Of a stretch of DNA of 64,000 nucleotides, positions 35,142 through 44,421 are shown piece by piece; positions within the stretch are counted from its first letter, which is position 1; every line of letters begins with the position of its first letter. The notes below the pieces were generated by a model. It did no database searches and was not told the DNA's origin. It worked only from the letters and a program-made list of their open reading frames with translations. The position numbers were made by a program, and so were the translations under genes. Source of the stretch: CAZWAP01 sp964632005 (GTDB lineage Bacteria > Planctomycetota > Phycisphaerae > Sedimentisphaerales > Anaerobacaceae); assembly GCA_964632005.1 (NCBI GenBank), contig CAZWAP010000001.1:1-64000 (forward strand), read 5' to 3'.

Positions 35142-35734
35142 CCTTTATCAGGCGGAGCGAAATAACTCGAACCGGCAGGGTGCTCACCCCCTGGAACGGC
35201 CGGCCTGCCTTCCCGGCCCCTTTCCGCCCGTGCCTTGACCAAATCCCCTCCGGGCTGATAATCGGTATCCACCGCCCCGCAAAGACGCACAGCACCACCA
35301 CTCTGCCAAGAACCTTGTACCCGCCCTGCTGGCGTCCGATAATAATCCGCCTCCCGCGCCAGCCCGCCTTGGCCCGTGAACTAACAGGCAGCGACGGACG
35401 TATGATTCGCAGTTCAACACCGCGTGCACTATGGGTACCTCGAATCCGACTTTCCTAAAGCTATGTTCTTTATTTGCCGATACTTATGCTATCGGCGACG
35501 ACCGGCCTTACGTGGGTTCCCCCCGGCACTGCGCCGCCCACGGGACCGGGACCGGATAGAACGTTCCAGGGGAAGTTGAATACAGCGGGCGGGCTGTTTG
35601 CACTTTTGCTGCGCACCCGAAGGGGACGGAGTCCAGCTTGAACCGGGCTCGCCGAATCGTTACGCCTGCCCGGATCAGCTATTGCCCCACCCGCCCCCGG
35701 CGACCAGGATACGAACATCTTAATCGAGGGCTAA
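35142..35734 (+). other. 593-base non-coding interval before the polysaccharide locus
   Basis: No open frame here looks like a gene. It holds a good promoter at 35235-35262 and, further on, a perfect 7-bp inverted repeat at 35476-35496 (GCCGATA, 7-base loop, TATCGGC). If the promoter drives the locus, the transcript has a leader of about 465 bases, long enough for an RNA-based control element. I recognise no known riboswitch and no ops/JUMPstart motif. Confidence 0.45.
35235..35262 (+). promoter_or_regulatory. Candidate promoter of the polysaccharide locus
   Basis: TTGACC (35235-35240), 16 bases, GATAAT (35257-35262); both hexamers match the consensus at five of six positions. Start near 35269. 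It is the best promoter-like sequence in the interval before the first locus gene. Confidence 0.5.
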
Positions 35735-36691
35735 ATGAAGGCACTGGTTACAGGAGGAGCCGGTTTTATCGGATCTCACCTGGTCGGGCGTTTGCTCGCC
35801 CACGGCTGGGACGTACTCGCCGTGGATAATCTCAGCACCGGAAGTCTGTGCAATATCGAGCTCTTCAAGGCCCGACCCGGCTTCGAGTTCGTCCGGGGTG
35901 ACGTCTGTGATGCCGAACTTATGGAAGAGCTGACCCGCCAAAGCCAGGTCGTCTTCCATCTGGCAGCGGCGGTCGGTGTGCAGTTGATAGCGGATGACCC
36001 CGTGCATACCATTGAGACGAACATCGGCGGCACCGAGACCATCCTTGAGGCCGCCAATAAGTCTGCCGCCAAGGTATTCATTGCATCCAGCAGCGAGGTC
36101 TACGGCAAGAGCAACGCAGCTCCCTTCAGCGAAGATGATGACCTTGTACTCGGCAGTACAAGGATGTCCCGCTGGGCCTATGCCTGCACCAAGGCGGTGG
36201 ATGAGTTCCTCGGACAGGCCTTCCACCGGCAGTATGGCCTCAATGTGGTGATCGGCAGGTTTTTCAACACGATAGGCCCCAGGCAAACAGGCCAATACGG
36301 AATGGTCGTGCCTCGATTCGTCCAGAGGGCGCTCGCGAACCAGCCGCTCCAGATATACGGGACCGGGCAGCAAACCCGGTGCTTCTGCTACGTCGGCGAC
36401 CTCGTCGACGCGGTCATCGAGCTTATGAACTGCCAGCAGGCCGCCGGCAAAATCTTCAATATCGGCTCGGACGAGGAAATAAGCATAGAAGCCCTTGCCG
36501 ACAGGATCATCGCGATGACCGCAAGCAAGAGCACCAAAGAATTCCTCTCGTACGAAAAGGCCTATGGCAGGCCGATCGAGGATATGATGCGTCGCGTCCC
36601 GAACATTCGCCGAATCCGCCAGACAATCGGATGGAAGCCCAGGACGAGCCTTGCAGAGGCCCTGAAAATAGTCATTCAAAGCTTCAAATGA
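35735..36691 (+). CDS. NAD-dependent nucleotide-sugar epimerase/dehydratase
   Basis: Extended SDR enzyme making an activated sugar; first gene of the locus. 318 residues, NAD motif GGAGFIGSH at 7-15, catalytic S/T in ASSSEVYG and the YxxxK form YACTK. The RWAYACTKAVDEFL and GQYGMVVPRFVQRAL blocks are closest to the UDP-glucuronate decarboxylase / UDP-glucose 4-epimerase group, but the exact substrate cannot be fixed. GAGGG is 5 bases before the ATG. Confidence 0.85.
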   Translation: MKALVTGGAGFIGSHLVGRLLAHGWDVLAVDNLSTGSLCNIELFKARPGFEFVRGDVCDAELMEELTRQSQVVFHLAAAVGVQLIADDPVHTIETNIGGTETILEAANKSAAKVFIASSSEVYGKSNAAPFSEDDDLVLGSTRMSRWAYACTKAVDEFLGQAFHRQYGLNVVIGRFFNTIGPRQTGQYGMVVPRFVQRALANQPLQIYGTGQQTRCFCYVGDLVDAVIELMNCQQAAGKIFNIGSDEEISIEALADRIIAMTASKSTKEFLSYEKAYGRPIEDMMRRVPNIRRIRQTIGWKPRTSLAEALKIVIQSFK

Positions 36692-36804
36692 CCCGGCCTT
36701 GCGGTTATCATGCTGGTACAGCCCGCCCGGCGGGCACGGTTTTCGGTTTCGTTCTGAGCGGGCCAGAGCCGGCAGTAACCATCTGTTAAAGGACCCCTTC
36801 GGCT

Positions 36805-37815
36805 ATGAAAAAAGCACTTGTTACCGGCATAACCGGGCAGGATGGTTCATATCTTGCCGAGCTCCTGCTGGAAAAGGACTACCAGGTCTGGGGCCTGATT
36901 CGCAGAAGCTCGTCGTTTCACACCGGCAGGATAGACCACATATACAAAGACCCCCACGAAGAGCCAAACCTCAGGCTCGTCTACGGCGACCTGACCGACG
37001 GCGGCAACCTCTCCTCCGTCATCAACGAGATTCAGCCCGACGAAGTCTATAACCTCGGCGCCCAAAGTCACGTCCGCGTCAGTTTCGATATGCCCATCTA
37101 TACGGTCGATACCGACGCCCTCGGAACACTCCGCCTGCTCGAGGCAATCCGCTCCTCCAACAGGCCGGTACGCTTCTACCAGGCCTCCAGCAGCGAGATG
37201 TACGGCAAGGCGGTCGAAATACCCCAGAACGAAAAAACCCCCTTTTATCCGCGAAGCCCCTATGCCTGTGCCAAGGTCTACAGCTACTGGCAGGCCGTCA
37301 ATTACCGCGAGGCCTACGGCCTGTTCGCCTGCAACGGGATCCTCTTCAACCACGAGTCCCCCAGGCGAGGCGAGACATTTGTCACCAGAAAAATCACCCG
37401 CGCAGCAACACGTATCAAGCTCGGTCTCCAGAAAAAGCTCTACCTCGGCAACCTCGACGCAAAACGCGACTGGGGCTTTGCCGGAGACTACGTCCAAGCA
37501 ATGTGGTTGATGCTCCAGCAGGACAAACCAGACGACTACGTTGTGGCCACCGGAGAAACTCACTCCGTCAGGGAATTCGTCCAGGAGGTCTTCGAGTATC
37601 TCGACCTCGACTGGCGCGACCACGTGGAGATCGACCCCCGATACTTCAGACCCACCGAGGTCGACCTGCTACAGGGCGACCCCAGCAAGGCAAAAAAGGT
37701 GCTCGGCTGGCAGCCGAAGGTCTCCTTCAGGGAGCTCGTCAGGATGATGACCGATGCAGATATGAAAATCGCCCAACGAGAAAAAATGGTCGCCGAAAGT
37801 GAGAAGGCAAAATGA
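36805..37815 (+). CDS. gmd: GDP-mannose 4,6-dehydratase
   Basis: Converts GDP-D-mannose to GDP-4-keto-6-deoxymannose, the precursor of GDP-fucose, GDP-rhamnose and related sugars. The 336 residues carry GITGQDGSYLAE (NAD motif), the strongly diagnostic LIRRSSSFHTGRIDHIY, the SSSEMYGK block and Y-A-C-A-K. GILFNHESPRRGETFVTRKI is a Gmd hallmark. Its last four bases overlap the next gene (ATGA), a reductase that would use its product. Confidence 0.96.
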   Translation: MKKALVTGITGQDGSYLAELLLEKDYQVWGLIRRSSSFHTGRIDHIYKDPHEEPNLRLVYGDLTDGGNLSSVINEIQPDEVYNLGAQSHVRVSFDMPIYTVDTDALGTLRLLEAIRSSNRPVRFYQASSSEMYGKAVEIPQNEKTPFYPRSPYACAKVYSYWQAVNYREAYGLFACNGILFNHESPRRGETFVTRKITRAATRIKLGLQKKLYLGNLDAKRDWGFAGDYVQAMWLMLQQDKPDDYVVATGETHSVREFVQEVFEYLDLDWRDHVEIDPRYFRPTEVDLLQGDPSKAKKVLGWQPKVSFRELVRMMTDADMKIAQREKMVAESEKAK

Positions 37816-38762
37816 GCAGCGCTTTTTTCGAGAACAAGCGGGTTGTCGTCACGGGAGGCGCGGGCTTCCTCGGGCGATACGTTACCGAGGGCCTGCACAA
37901 ACGCCGATGCAGGAACGTACTGGTTCCACGAAGCCGTGACTACGACCTTGTGAAAATGGAAGATGTCGCTCGTATGTACGAGGATACCAAGCCGGATATC
38001 GTCATCCATCTGGCAGCGGTCGTCGGGGGCATCGGGGCCAATCGCGAGCACCCCGGCGAGTTCTTCTACAAAAACCTGATGATGGGAGTTCAGCTTATCG
38101 AGCAGGGCAGGCTGCACGGAATTGAGAAACTGGTCGCCGTCGGGACGATCTGCGCGTATCCGAAGTACACCCCCGTGCCGTTCAAGGAAGAAGACCTCTG
38201 GAACGGCTATCCTGAAGAGACCAACGCGCCGTATGGGCTGGCAAAGAAAATGCTGCTGGTGCAAGCACAGGCGTACCGCCAGGAGTACGGCTTCAACGCG
38301 ATATATCTGCTCCCGGTCAATCTCTACGGGCCCGGCGACAACTTCGACCCGCGCACGAGCCACGTGATACCCGCCGTCATAAAAAAGTGCGTCGATGCCC
38401 TCGAAGAAGGGCAGGACTACATCGTCTGCTGGGGCACCGGAAACGCCTCCCGTGAGTTCATCTATGCCGCCGATGCCGCCGAGGGCATCCTCCTGGCGAC
38501 CGAGAGATACGACGGCCCGGAGCCGGTCAATATCGGCTCCGGCTTCGAGATCACAATAAGAGAGCTTGTCCAAAAAATCGCCAAGCTGACCGGGTTCGAC
38601 GGCCAAATCCGCTGGGACGGTTCCAAGCCGGACGGCCAGCCGAGACGCTGCCTTGACGTCTCCAGAGCCAGACAGTGCTTCGGATTCGAGGCCAAAACGC
38701 CCTTCGACCAGGGCCTCAAGGAAACCATACAGTGGTATAAAGCAAACCGAAGCAGCCTGTAG
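37812..38762 (+). CDS. fcl: GDP-L-fucose synthase-like epimerase/reductase
   Basis: NADPH enzyme turning GDP-4-keto-6-deoxymannose into GDP-L-fucose. 316 residues: TGGAGFLGRYV cofactor motif, HLAAVVGGIGANREHPGEFFYKN, and the catalytic GTICAYPKYTPVPFKEEDLW with Y-G-L-A-K. These blocks are typical of WcaG/Fcl. Translational overlap with gmd supports a shared pathway. The product sugar is expected to be L-fucose or a derivative. Confidence 0.92.
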   Translation: MSSAFFENKRVVVTGGAGFLGRYVTEGLHKRRCRNVLVPRSRDYDLVKMEDVARMYEDTKPDIVIHLAAVVGGIGANREHPGEFFYKNLMMGVQLIEQGRLHGIEKLVAVGTICAYPKYTPVPFKEEDLWNGYPEETNAPYGLAKKMLLVQAQAYRQEYGFNAIYLLPVNLYGPGDNFDPRTSHVIPAVIKKCVDALEEGQDYIVCWGTGNASREFIYAADAAEGILLATERYDGPEPVNIGSGFEITIRELVQKIAKLTGFDGQIRWDGSKPDGQPRRCLDVSRARQCFGFEAKTPFDQGLKETIQWYKANRSSL

Positions 38763-38840
38763 AAAAGCCCGCGCAGCCGCGGCGCCGGCAAGAGATTCTG
38801 CCAAACTGCCCATCTCCGCGCGTGCCCAATTTGAGGGCGA

Positions 38841-39971
38841 ATGATGACCAGGATAATTTGTGTATGCGGCGCCAGACCCAACTTTATGAAGGTCGCCCCA
38901 ATCATCAGGGCCCTGGAATCGCACGGGAACTTCGAAACTTTGCTGGTGCACACCGGCCAGCACTACGACCGCAATATGAGTGAGCTGTTTTTCGGAGAGC
39001 TCGGACTGCCGGAGCCTGATATAAACCTGGAAGTAGGCTCGGCCAGTCACGCCACCCAGACCGCCCGCATTATGGAACGTTTCGAGCCGGTCGTGCTGGA
39101 ATTCGACCCGAATTTCGTGCTCGTCGTCGGAGATGTCAACAGTACCATCGCCTGCGGCCTGGTGGCGGTCAAGCTCGGCGTCAAGCTCATCCACGTCGAG
39201 GCAGGACTGAGAAGCTTCGACCGCACGATGCCCGAAGAAATCAACCGTGTCTTGACCGACAGCATAAGCGACCTGCTCTTCGTGACCGAGCAAGCGGGAC
39301 TCGATAACCTCCAGCGGGAGGGAATCGATGCAAGCAAGGTGCACTTCGTCGGCAACGTGATGATAGATACACTCCTGGCTAACAGCCGAAAAGCCCGCAG
39401 CTCCAACGTGCTCGAAAAGCTCGGACTTGCCCAGCGACGGTACGCCGTGGTAACCCTCCATCGGCCGAGTAATGTTGATGATATGAAAATGTTTGCCGAG
39501 ATCCTCGGGGCGTTCGAGCAGATACAAAAAGACCTGAAAATGGTTTTCCCGATTCATCCGCGCACCAGAAGCCGCATCGAGAACAGCAAGCTTGCCGCGA
39601 GAGTCAGAGCAATGCCGAACCTTCTTCTTCTCGAACCTCTGGGATACCTGGATTTCTTGTGGTTGATGAGCAACGCGGCGCTGGTCCTGACGGATTCCGG
39701 CGGGATACAGGAGGAAACAACGGTCCTCGGCGTGCCCTGTATGACGCTGAGGAAGAATACAGAACGGCCCGTCACGATCACCCAGGGAACCAACCGCCTG
39801 GTGGAATTGACTAAAGAAGGAATAGTCGGGGCGTACCGCCGGCTCACGGAGGAGCTGAAGAAAGGGTACCGCCCCGCCAAAGTGCCCCAGCTGTGGGACG
39901 GCAAGGCCGCCGAAAGGATCGTGAAGGTCATCGCTGAACACGCCGAACGCCAAGCCTCGCCGTCGTCTTGA
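38841..39971 (+). CDS. wecB: Non-hydrolysing UDP-N-acetylglucosamine 2-epimerase
   Basis: Interconverts UDP-GlcNAc and UDP-ManNAc. 376 residues. CGARPNFMKVAPIIRAL at the N-terminus, VHTGQHYDRNMS, VVGDVNSTIACGLVA, HVEAGLRSFDRTMPEEINR and TDSGGIQEETTVLGVPC are all family signatures, with the catalytic Asp/Glu/His residues in them. No UDP-ManNAc dehydrogenase (WecC) is nearby, so ManNAc itself may be used, or the epimer may feed another branch. Two ATGs in a row; the second is better spaced from GAGGG. Confidence 0.95.
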   Translation: MMTRIICVCGARPNFMKVAPIIRALESHGNFETLLVHTGQHYDRNMSELFFGELGLPEPDINLEVGSASHATQTARIMERFEPVVLEFDPNFVLVVGDVNSTIACGLVAVKLGVKLIHVEAGLRSFDRTMPEEINRVLTDSISDLLFVTEQAGLDNLQREGIDASKVHFVGNVMIDTLLANSRKARSSNVLEKLGLAQRRYAVVTLHRPSNVDDMKMFAEILGAFEQIQKDLKMVFPIHPRTRSRIENSKLAARVRAMPNLLLLEPLGYLDFLWLMSNAALVLTDSGGIQEETTVLGVPCMTLRKNTERPVTITQGTNRLVELTKEGIVGAYRRLTEELKKGYRPAKVPQLWDGKAAERIVKVIAEHAERQASPSS

Positions 39972-40045
39972 GGACCACCTCGATGTGGGCTGACCTTGAC
40001 GCAATGCAGGCAATGTTAAATGGTTTTCCTCAGGGAGCCGTATTT

Positions 40046-41401
40046 ATGATCAAACATACCGGAATCTCGCTCTTATTCTTGACTCTTATCCTGGGGCTTG
40101 ATGCAACCTCCGTTGCAGCAGCCCCTCTGCCTGAGAACGGCACCGGCATTGGCGTGACATTTCTGAGGCTCTCGGAACTCACCAGGACCGTCGGCGGCAG
40201 GCATATACCGCTTGAGCCGGAACAGGTCTTGAAAAACCTGGCCCGCTACGACGCCGTCTGGCTCGCGCAGGACATAATCCACTACGCCCGGCCGGCCTGG
40301 AACCTCGTCCGGCAGCGGGCCCCTGAAAAGCTGGTCCTCCGCTACAACTCCTCCGTCTCGGCCCGGCTGAACTCAAAACACATCCTGGACTACGACTACA
40401 TAAACAGATACCACCCCGAATGGTTCCTCCTCAAAGACGCAAAAGACCCACGCAAGGCCGACCCCAGAAACCCGGACAACAGGATTCGCTGGGAACCGAA
40501 CAACAGGAAATCCCGTAATTACAACCGCTTCTACATCGATGTCTGCAACGAGCAGTTCCAGGATTGGGCTGCACAGCGGGCACTGAGCTACGTCTCGGGC
40601 AAAATCGGGGAGTTCAACACCGGCCCCCTGCGAGGAAAGCCCCTCGACTATCCCTACGATGGGCTCGCCCTCGACAATGTTGTGCTCCGCAGCATCAAGG
40701 TAAGGTTCAATACGCCCTATCCCAACTGGAAATACGCCAACAACCTGGAAGTCTGGAAAGCCGGCTTCCTCAGCTATCTGCGCAAGATCCACAAGGTGCT
40801 TTCAGAGCACGGCTATATCTTGGTCGTCAATTCCAGCTATTACTGGGACCGGGTGACCTACGGCAGCGACCTGTACGACCTGATGGAGACCGTCGACGGC
40901 ATTATGCACGAGTGGGCGGTGGGGTACGGCACGCGGTACTGGGGCGGCGAGAAATGGCTGCGGTGTATCGAACGCCACGAGGCTGTCGTCAATAAGGGCC
41001 TTATAGACTGGTGGGTCTGCTATCCCTCGAAGCAACCGCAGCTGGGCCGCAAACAGTTTATGTACGTCTACTGCTCATTCCTCTTGGTCAAGAGGCCGGG
41101 CTATTCACTCTTCTACGCCAGCAGCGACTTCGGAGAGGACCGAGCAGGAAAGATACCCTGGTATGAACAGTACGAGCTTCCGCTCGGCCGGCCGACCTCC
41201 AAACGCTACCAGCGGGCCGGCTGCTGGTTCAGGGATTACTCGAATGCCAGGACAGTTGTCAATCCTGCCGAGACGACCCGCAGGATAGTCATCGACGGAA
41301 ACGGGCAGTGGATGGACTGGGCTTCGAAGAAAACGGTCAGCCAGCTGGTATTGCCGCCCAAGAGCGGCACGCTGCTCCTGAGGAGACCATACACGCAATA
41401 G
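40046..41401 (+). CDS. Secreted glycoside-hydrolase-like protein (GHL15-type)
   Basis: 451 residues from the ATG at 40046 (AGGGAG upstream), with a signal peptide (MIKHTGISLLFLTLILGL, cleavage near AAA). The fold is a TIM-barrel glycosidase relative: FYIDVCNEQFQDWAAQ, PYDGLALDNV (an Asp on a strand end, the usual catalytic place), VNSSYYWDRVTYGSDLYDLMETVDGIMHEW in two blocks, and YVYCSFLLVKRPGYSLFYAS. The hypothetical glycosyl hydrolase family 15 looks closest; no activity is proven there. In this locus it could trim or release the polymer. A longer in-frame reading upstream is unlikely. Confidence 0.7.
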   Translation: MIKHTGISLLFLTLILGLDATSVAAAPLPENGTGIGVTFLRLSELTRTVGGRHIPLEPEQVLKNLARYDAVWLAQDIIHYARPAWNLVRQRAPEKLVLRYNSSVSARLNSKHILDYDYINRYHPEWFLLKDAKDPRKADPRNPDNRIRWEPNNRKSRNYNRFYIDVCNEQFQDWAAQRALSYVSGKIGEFNTGPLRGKPLDYPYDGLALDNVVLRSIKVRFNTPYPNWKYANNLEVWKAGFLSYLRKIHKVLSEHGYILVVNSSYYWDRVTYGSDLYDLMETVDGIMHEWAVGYGTRYWGGEKWLRCIERHEAVVNKGLIDWWVCYPSKQPQLGRKQFMYVYCSFLLVKRPGYSLFYASSDFGEDRAGKIPWYEQYELPLGRPTSKRYQRAGCWFRDYSNARTVVNPAETTRRIVIDGNGQWMDWASKKTVSQLVLPPKSGTLLLRRPYTQ

Positions 41402-41471
41402 TCCGGCGCGCCCCTTCGGCAAACTCGCCACAATTATCCCTTGAGAGCTGAGCAAACTCGGCCGACCTTAA

Positions 41472-42452
41472 ATGTTCTTGCTCATAACCATAGATACAGA
41501 GGGGGACAACGCCTGGGCCAGGAAGGGATACGAAAACTCCACGAAGAACGCCAGAGCTTTGCCCAGGTTCCAGGAGCTTTGCGAGTCGCTTGGATACAAG
41601 CCAACTTATCTTACTACGTACGAGATGGCCGCAGACGACTTCTTCATCCAATTTGTTGCCGACGTGCTCAAGAGGAACGCCTGCGAGGTCGGTTTGCACC
41701 CTCATCCCTGGAATTCGCCGCCCCACTATAACCTGACCTCTGACGATATGCTCTTCCAGCCGTATATGATTGAATACCCCGAGCAAGTAATTCGCGAAAA
41801 GATCAGGATTCACACCGAATTGCTGGAGGACCGCCTGGGGTTGAAGATTTGCTCCCATCGTGCCGGCAGATGGGCCTTCAACTCGACTTATGCAGCGATA
41901 CTCTCGGAGTTCGACTATAAGGTCGATTGCTCCGTCACCCCGTATGTGAGAGGCATTTTGCCCGACCGCTCAGGTACCACCGAGCCGGTTAAAGTCCAGC
42001 TGCCGGATTACAGCAGGTTTCCCGCCCGGCCTTATTTCCTCGACAGCAAAGACATATCCAGGCCCGGCCATCTGCCCATCCTGGAGATCCCGATGACCGT
42101 TGTGCCGAATTACGGCAAGGCGCTTGCCTCCCTGTACCAGATGCTTCCCTCGAAGCTATGCAAGCGGCTGTTCCGCGGTGTATTCGGTACGCCCGTGAAA
42201 TGGTTTCGACCTTCTCGGCGCAGACCCGGGGACCTGATGCAGGTGGCAAAAGCCAAGATCCAGCAGAACCCAGACTACATAATGTTTATGATACATTCAT
42301 CGGAACTTATGCCGGGCTGCAATCCGCAATTCAGAAACCAGTATGAGGTTGATGCACTTTTTGAAAATGTCCGCAGTGTCTTCCAGTGGCTCGGCGAGCA
42401 CGGCGCCAAAGCGGCAACCTGTATCGATTTCTACAACGCCTTCTCAGGGTAG
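41472..42452 (+). CDS. NodB-type polysaccharide deacetylase
   Basis: 326 residues of the carbohydrate esterase 4 fold. TIDTEGDN near the N-terminus carries the catalytic base and metal Asp, GLHPHPW gives the two metal His residues, and SHRAGRWAF is the motif-3 Arg block. No signal peptide is visible, so it probably acts on lipid-linked intermediates inside the cell or at the membrane. It lies directly before the GNAT/ATP-grasp gene, whose start follows 2 bases after its stop. Confidence 0.82.
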   Translation: MFLLITIDTEGDNAWARKGYENSTKNARALPRFQELCESLGYKPTYLTTYEMAADDFFIQFVADVLKRNACEVGLHPHPWNSPPHYNLTSDDMLFQPYMIEYPEQVIREKIRIHTELLEDRLGLKICSHRAGRWAFNSTYAAILSEFDYKVDCSVTPYVRGILPDRSGTTEPVKVQLPDYSRFPARPYFLDSKDISRPGHLPILEIPMTVVPNYGKALASLYQMLPSKLCKRLFRGVFGTPVKWFRPSRRRPGDLMQVAKAKIQQNPDYIMFMIHSSELMPGCNPQFRNQYEVDALFENVRSVFQWLGEHGAKAATCIDFYNAFSG

Positions 42453-42454
42453 TT

Positions 42455-44341
42455 ATGGGCAGGGTTCGCTCGGCTTTACATCTCCTGCGTACTTTCGGAA
42501 TAGGCGAGGTCCTGCGAAGGTTGCCTGCGCAGATTCACAGCCGAACCCAGATGCTGCTTTTTGAAAGGATATGGGATCTTGGCAGCGACGAACCGCCCGA
42601 GGCTCCAGAGGGCATAGTCCTCCGGCAAGGCACCGAAGAGGACTTAGAGAAGATCATCAAGGCCTGGCCGGCTGAGTTCGACGGCATAGCCGGCGATAGT
42701 GCGAGATTGGCAAAGATATTTCGCTCGAGGTTTCTCAGAAATATCCCGTGCTTTGTGGCCGCCGAGGCAGGAGAAATCGTCGGGGCGCTCTGGTGCGTCC
42801 CCTGGCGATACGATAAGGCCCTGCCGCCGGACCGGCGAGGAGAAGACGCCTACGAGATATGCAACCTCTTCACAACCGAGGACGTCAGGGGTAAGGGCGT
42901 CGCTTCGGCGCTGTTGCTCTTTGCGCTCCACCAGATGGGTTCCAGGGGAGCGATGGTCGCATACAGCAGGATAAAGCCCGGCAGACTCGCCTCCATCCGC
43001 CTTCATGAAAAACTCGCCTTCAAGAGGTTGGGGCTGTTGAAGTCAGGCTGTAGCTGGGGACTTCGGTTCGCTCGCCTCGAGGCCCTGCACGACCACGAGC
43101 CGGCCGAGAGCCCTTCACCCCAGAGCCCCCCTGCCGGCCAAAGACAAATGCAGCTCAAGCCCTGCGTGATTCTCGCCGAGGCCGCCGTGGGCAGCACCGT
43201 CGGTATGATTCGCTCTATTGGCAGCCGTGCGGTTCCAGTTTACGTGCTTGTCGTAACCGACGACCGCAAGTTGGCATCCATATATCGCAAGTCTCGATAC
43301 TGCCAGGACGCTCTGGCGATCCGAGGCGGCTCCAGCGCGGACTACGTGTGCGAATATGTCCTCGAATGGCTGAAAAAACAGGGCTTCGCCGCCAGGCCGG
43401 TCTTAATCCCGATCACCGACAGACTCTGCACGTTCGTGGCCGAGTGCCGCGACCGCTTTGCCGAAGCCTTCGATATCTGTATGCCCCAAAACGACGTTCT
43501 CCTGGATATGCTCGACAAGACCAGGGCAAATCTGCGCGCCGAGCAGGCAGGGCTGGTCGTGCCGCAGGCCGGCAGCGCCGCGACCCTCGATGAGATCGAG
43601 CCCCTTCTTCAAAAAGTGCCCTGTCCGGTAATCCTCAAGCCGACCTGGTGGAAGCAGAGAGGCAAGAGATACTTCAAGGCCCAACAGTGCCACAACAAGG
43701 AGCAGGCGATCGAGCTGGCCGCCAGGCTTATCAAGGATGGCGCCACCATCCTGGTGCAGCAGTACATCCCGGGCGGCGACGATTCCGTCGAGGTTTATAT
43801 GTTCTATCGAAGCCGCGACGGCTCGACCATCTACGGCTGCAGCGGATACAAGCTCCGCCAGATCCCGCCGGGCGCCGGGAGCATGGCTGCCGGCCGCGCC
43901 GCCGTGCTGCCGCACGTTATAAAGATGAGCAATGAATTCCTGGAGCGCATTGACTACCGCGGCCTGGGCGGAATCGAGTACAAACGCTTCAACGACAACA
44001 GCTACTTCATCGAGATGAGCGTCCGCCCCGAAGGGTTTCATACGCTCGCAATAAAAGCCGGAGTCGACCTGCCCTGGTTGGCTTATCTCGATATGACCCG
44101 GGGTCTCGCCGGTCACGAAAAGCCCGTTCAAAAAAAGGCCTCTTACATTACTATGGAAGCATACGTCTGTCTCTGGCGAAACCACCGAAAGCAGGTCCCG
44201 GTGCTTCGGGAAATAGCCAGTGTTCTCTCTGCGGGAAAAGTCCAGTTCGACCTCTGGAGCTGGCGGGACCCATTGCCCTGGCTTGCTCAAACAACGGCCA
44301 AATTGAAACGGGCCTTCGCAAAGGTGAAGCGACCCTCCTAA
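42455..44341 (+). CDS. GNAT acetyltransferase fused to an ATP-grasp ligase
   Basis: 628 residues from the ATG at 42455 (AGGG upstream). Residues ~40-200 are a GNAT domain, with the acetyl-CoA loop VRGKGVASALL near 145. A Pro/Ser/Gln-rich linker (about 212-230) leads to an ATP-grasp module (about 230-600): CPVILKPTWWKQRG (ATP lysine), ILVQQYIPGGDDSVEV, and GLGGIEYKRFNDNSYFIEMSVRP (magnesium site). ATP-grasp enzymes join a carboxylate to an amine, so the fusion may acylate or aminoacylate an amino sugar. Neighbours are a deacetylase, which frees amines, and the flippase. Confidence 0.8.
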   Translation: MGRVRSALHLLRTFGIGEVLRRLPAQIHSRTQMLLFERIWDLGSDEPPEAPEGIVLRQGTEEDLEKIIKAWPAEFDGIAGDSARLAKIFRSRFLRNIPCFVAAEAGEIVGALWCVPWRYDKALPPDRRGEDAYEICNLFTTEDVRGKGVASALLLFALHQMGSRGAMVAYSRIKPGRLASIRLHEKLAFKRLGLLKSGCSWGLRFARLEALHDHEPAESPSPQSPPAGQRQMQLKPCVILAEAAVGSTVGMIRSIGSRAVPVYVLVVTDDRKLASIYRKSRYCQDALAIRGGSSADYVCEYVLEWLKKQGFAARPVLIPITDRLCTFVAECRDRFAEAFDICMPQNDVLLDMLDKTRANLRAEQAGLVVPQAGSAATLDEIEPLLQKVPCPVILKPTWWKQRGKRYFKAQQCHNKEQAIELAARLIKDGATILVQQYIPGGDDSVEVYMFYRSRDGSTIYGCSGYKLRQIPPGAGSMAAGRAAVLPHVIKMSNEFLERIDYRGLGGIEYKRFNDNSYFIEMSVRPEGFHTLAIKAGVDLPWLAYLDMTRGLAGHEKPVQKKASYITMEAYVCLWRNHRKQVPVLREIASVLSAGKVQFDLWSWRDPLPWLAQTTAKLKRAFAKVKRPS

Positions 44342-44421
44342 CCGCGGTATTTACCGGCCGATAGCAGAAAGCCGGAGCCTTCCGTTATCGGACGCATGCC
44401 TTCTACTTATCGGGCAGAAAA

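Noticed and set aside
35742..36679. Minus-strand frame opposite the first epimerase
   Set aside because: Antisense shadow of a motif-complete SDR gene.
38841..39971. wecB as evidence of a ManNAcA-containing enterobacterial common antigen pathway
   Set aside because: No wecC, wecF or wecG set is present; only the epimerase step can be claimed.
37560..40013. Minus-strand open frame of 817 codons opposite gmd, fcl and wecB
   Set aside because: It runs antisense to three clearly recognised genes; the translation has no family resemblance and no ribosome binding site. Long antisense frames are expected with strong C/G third-position bias.
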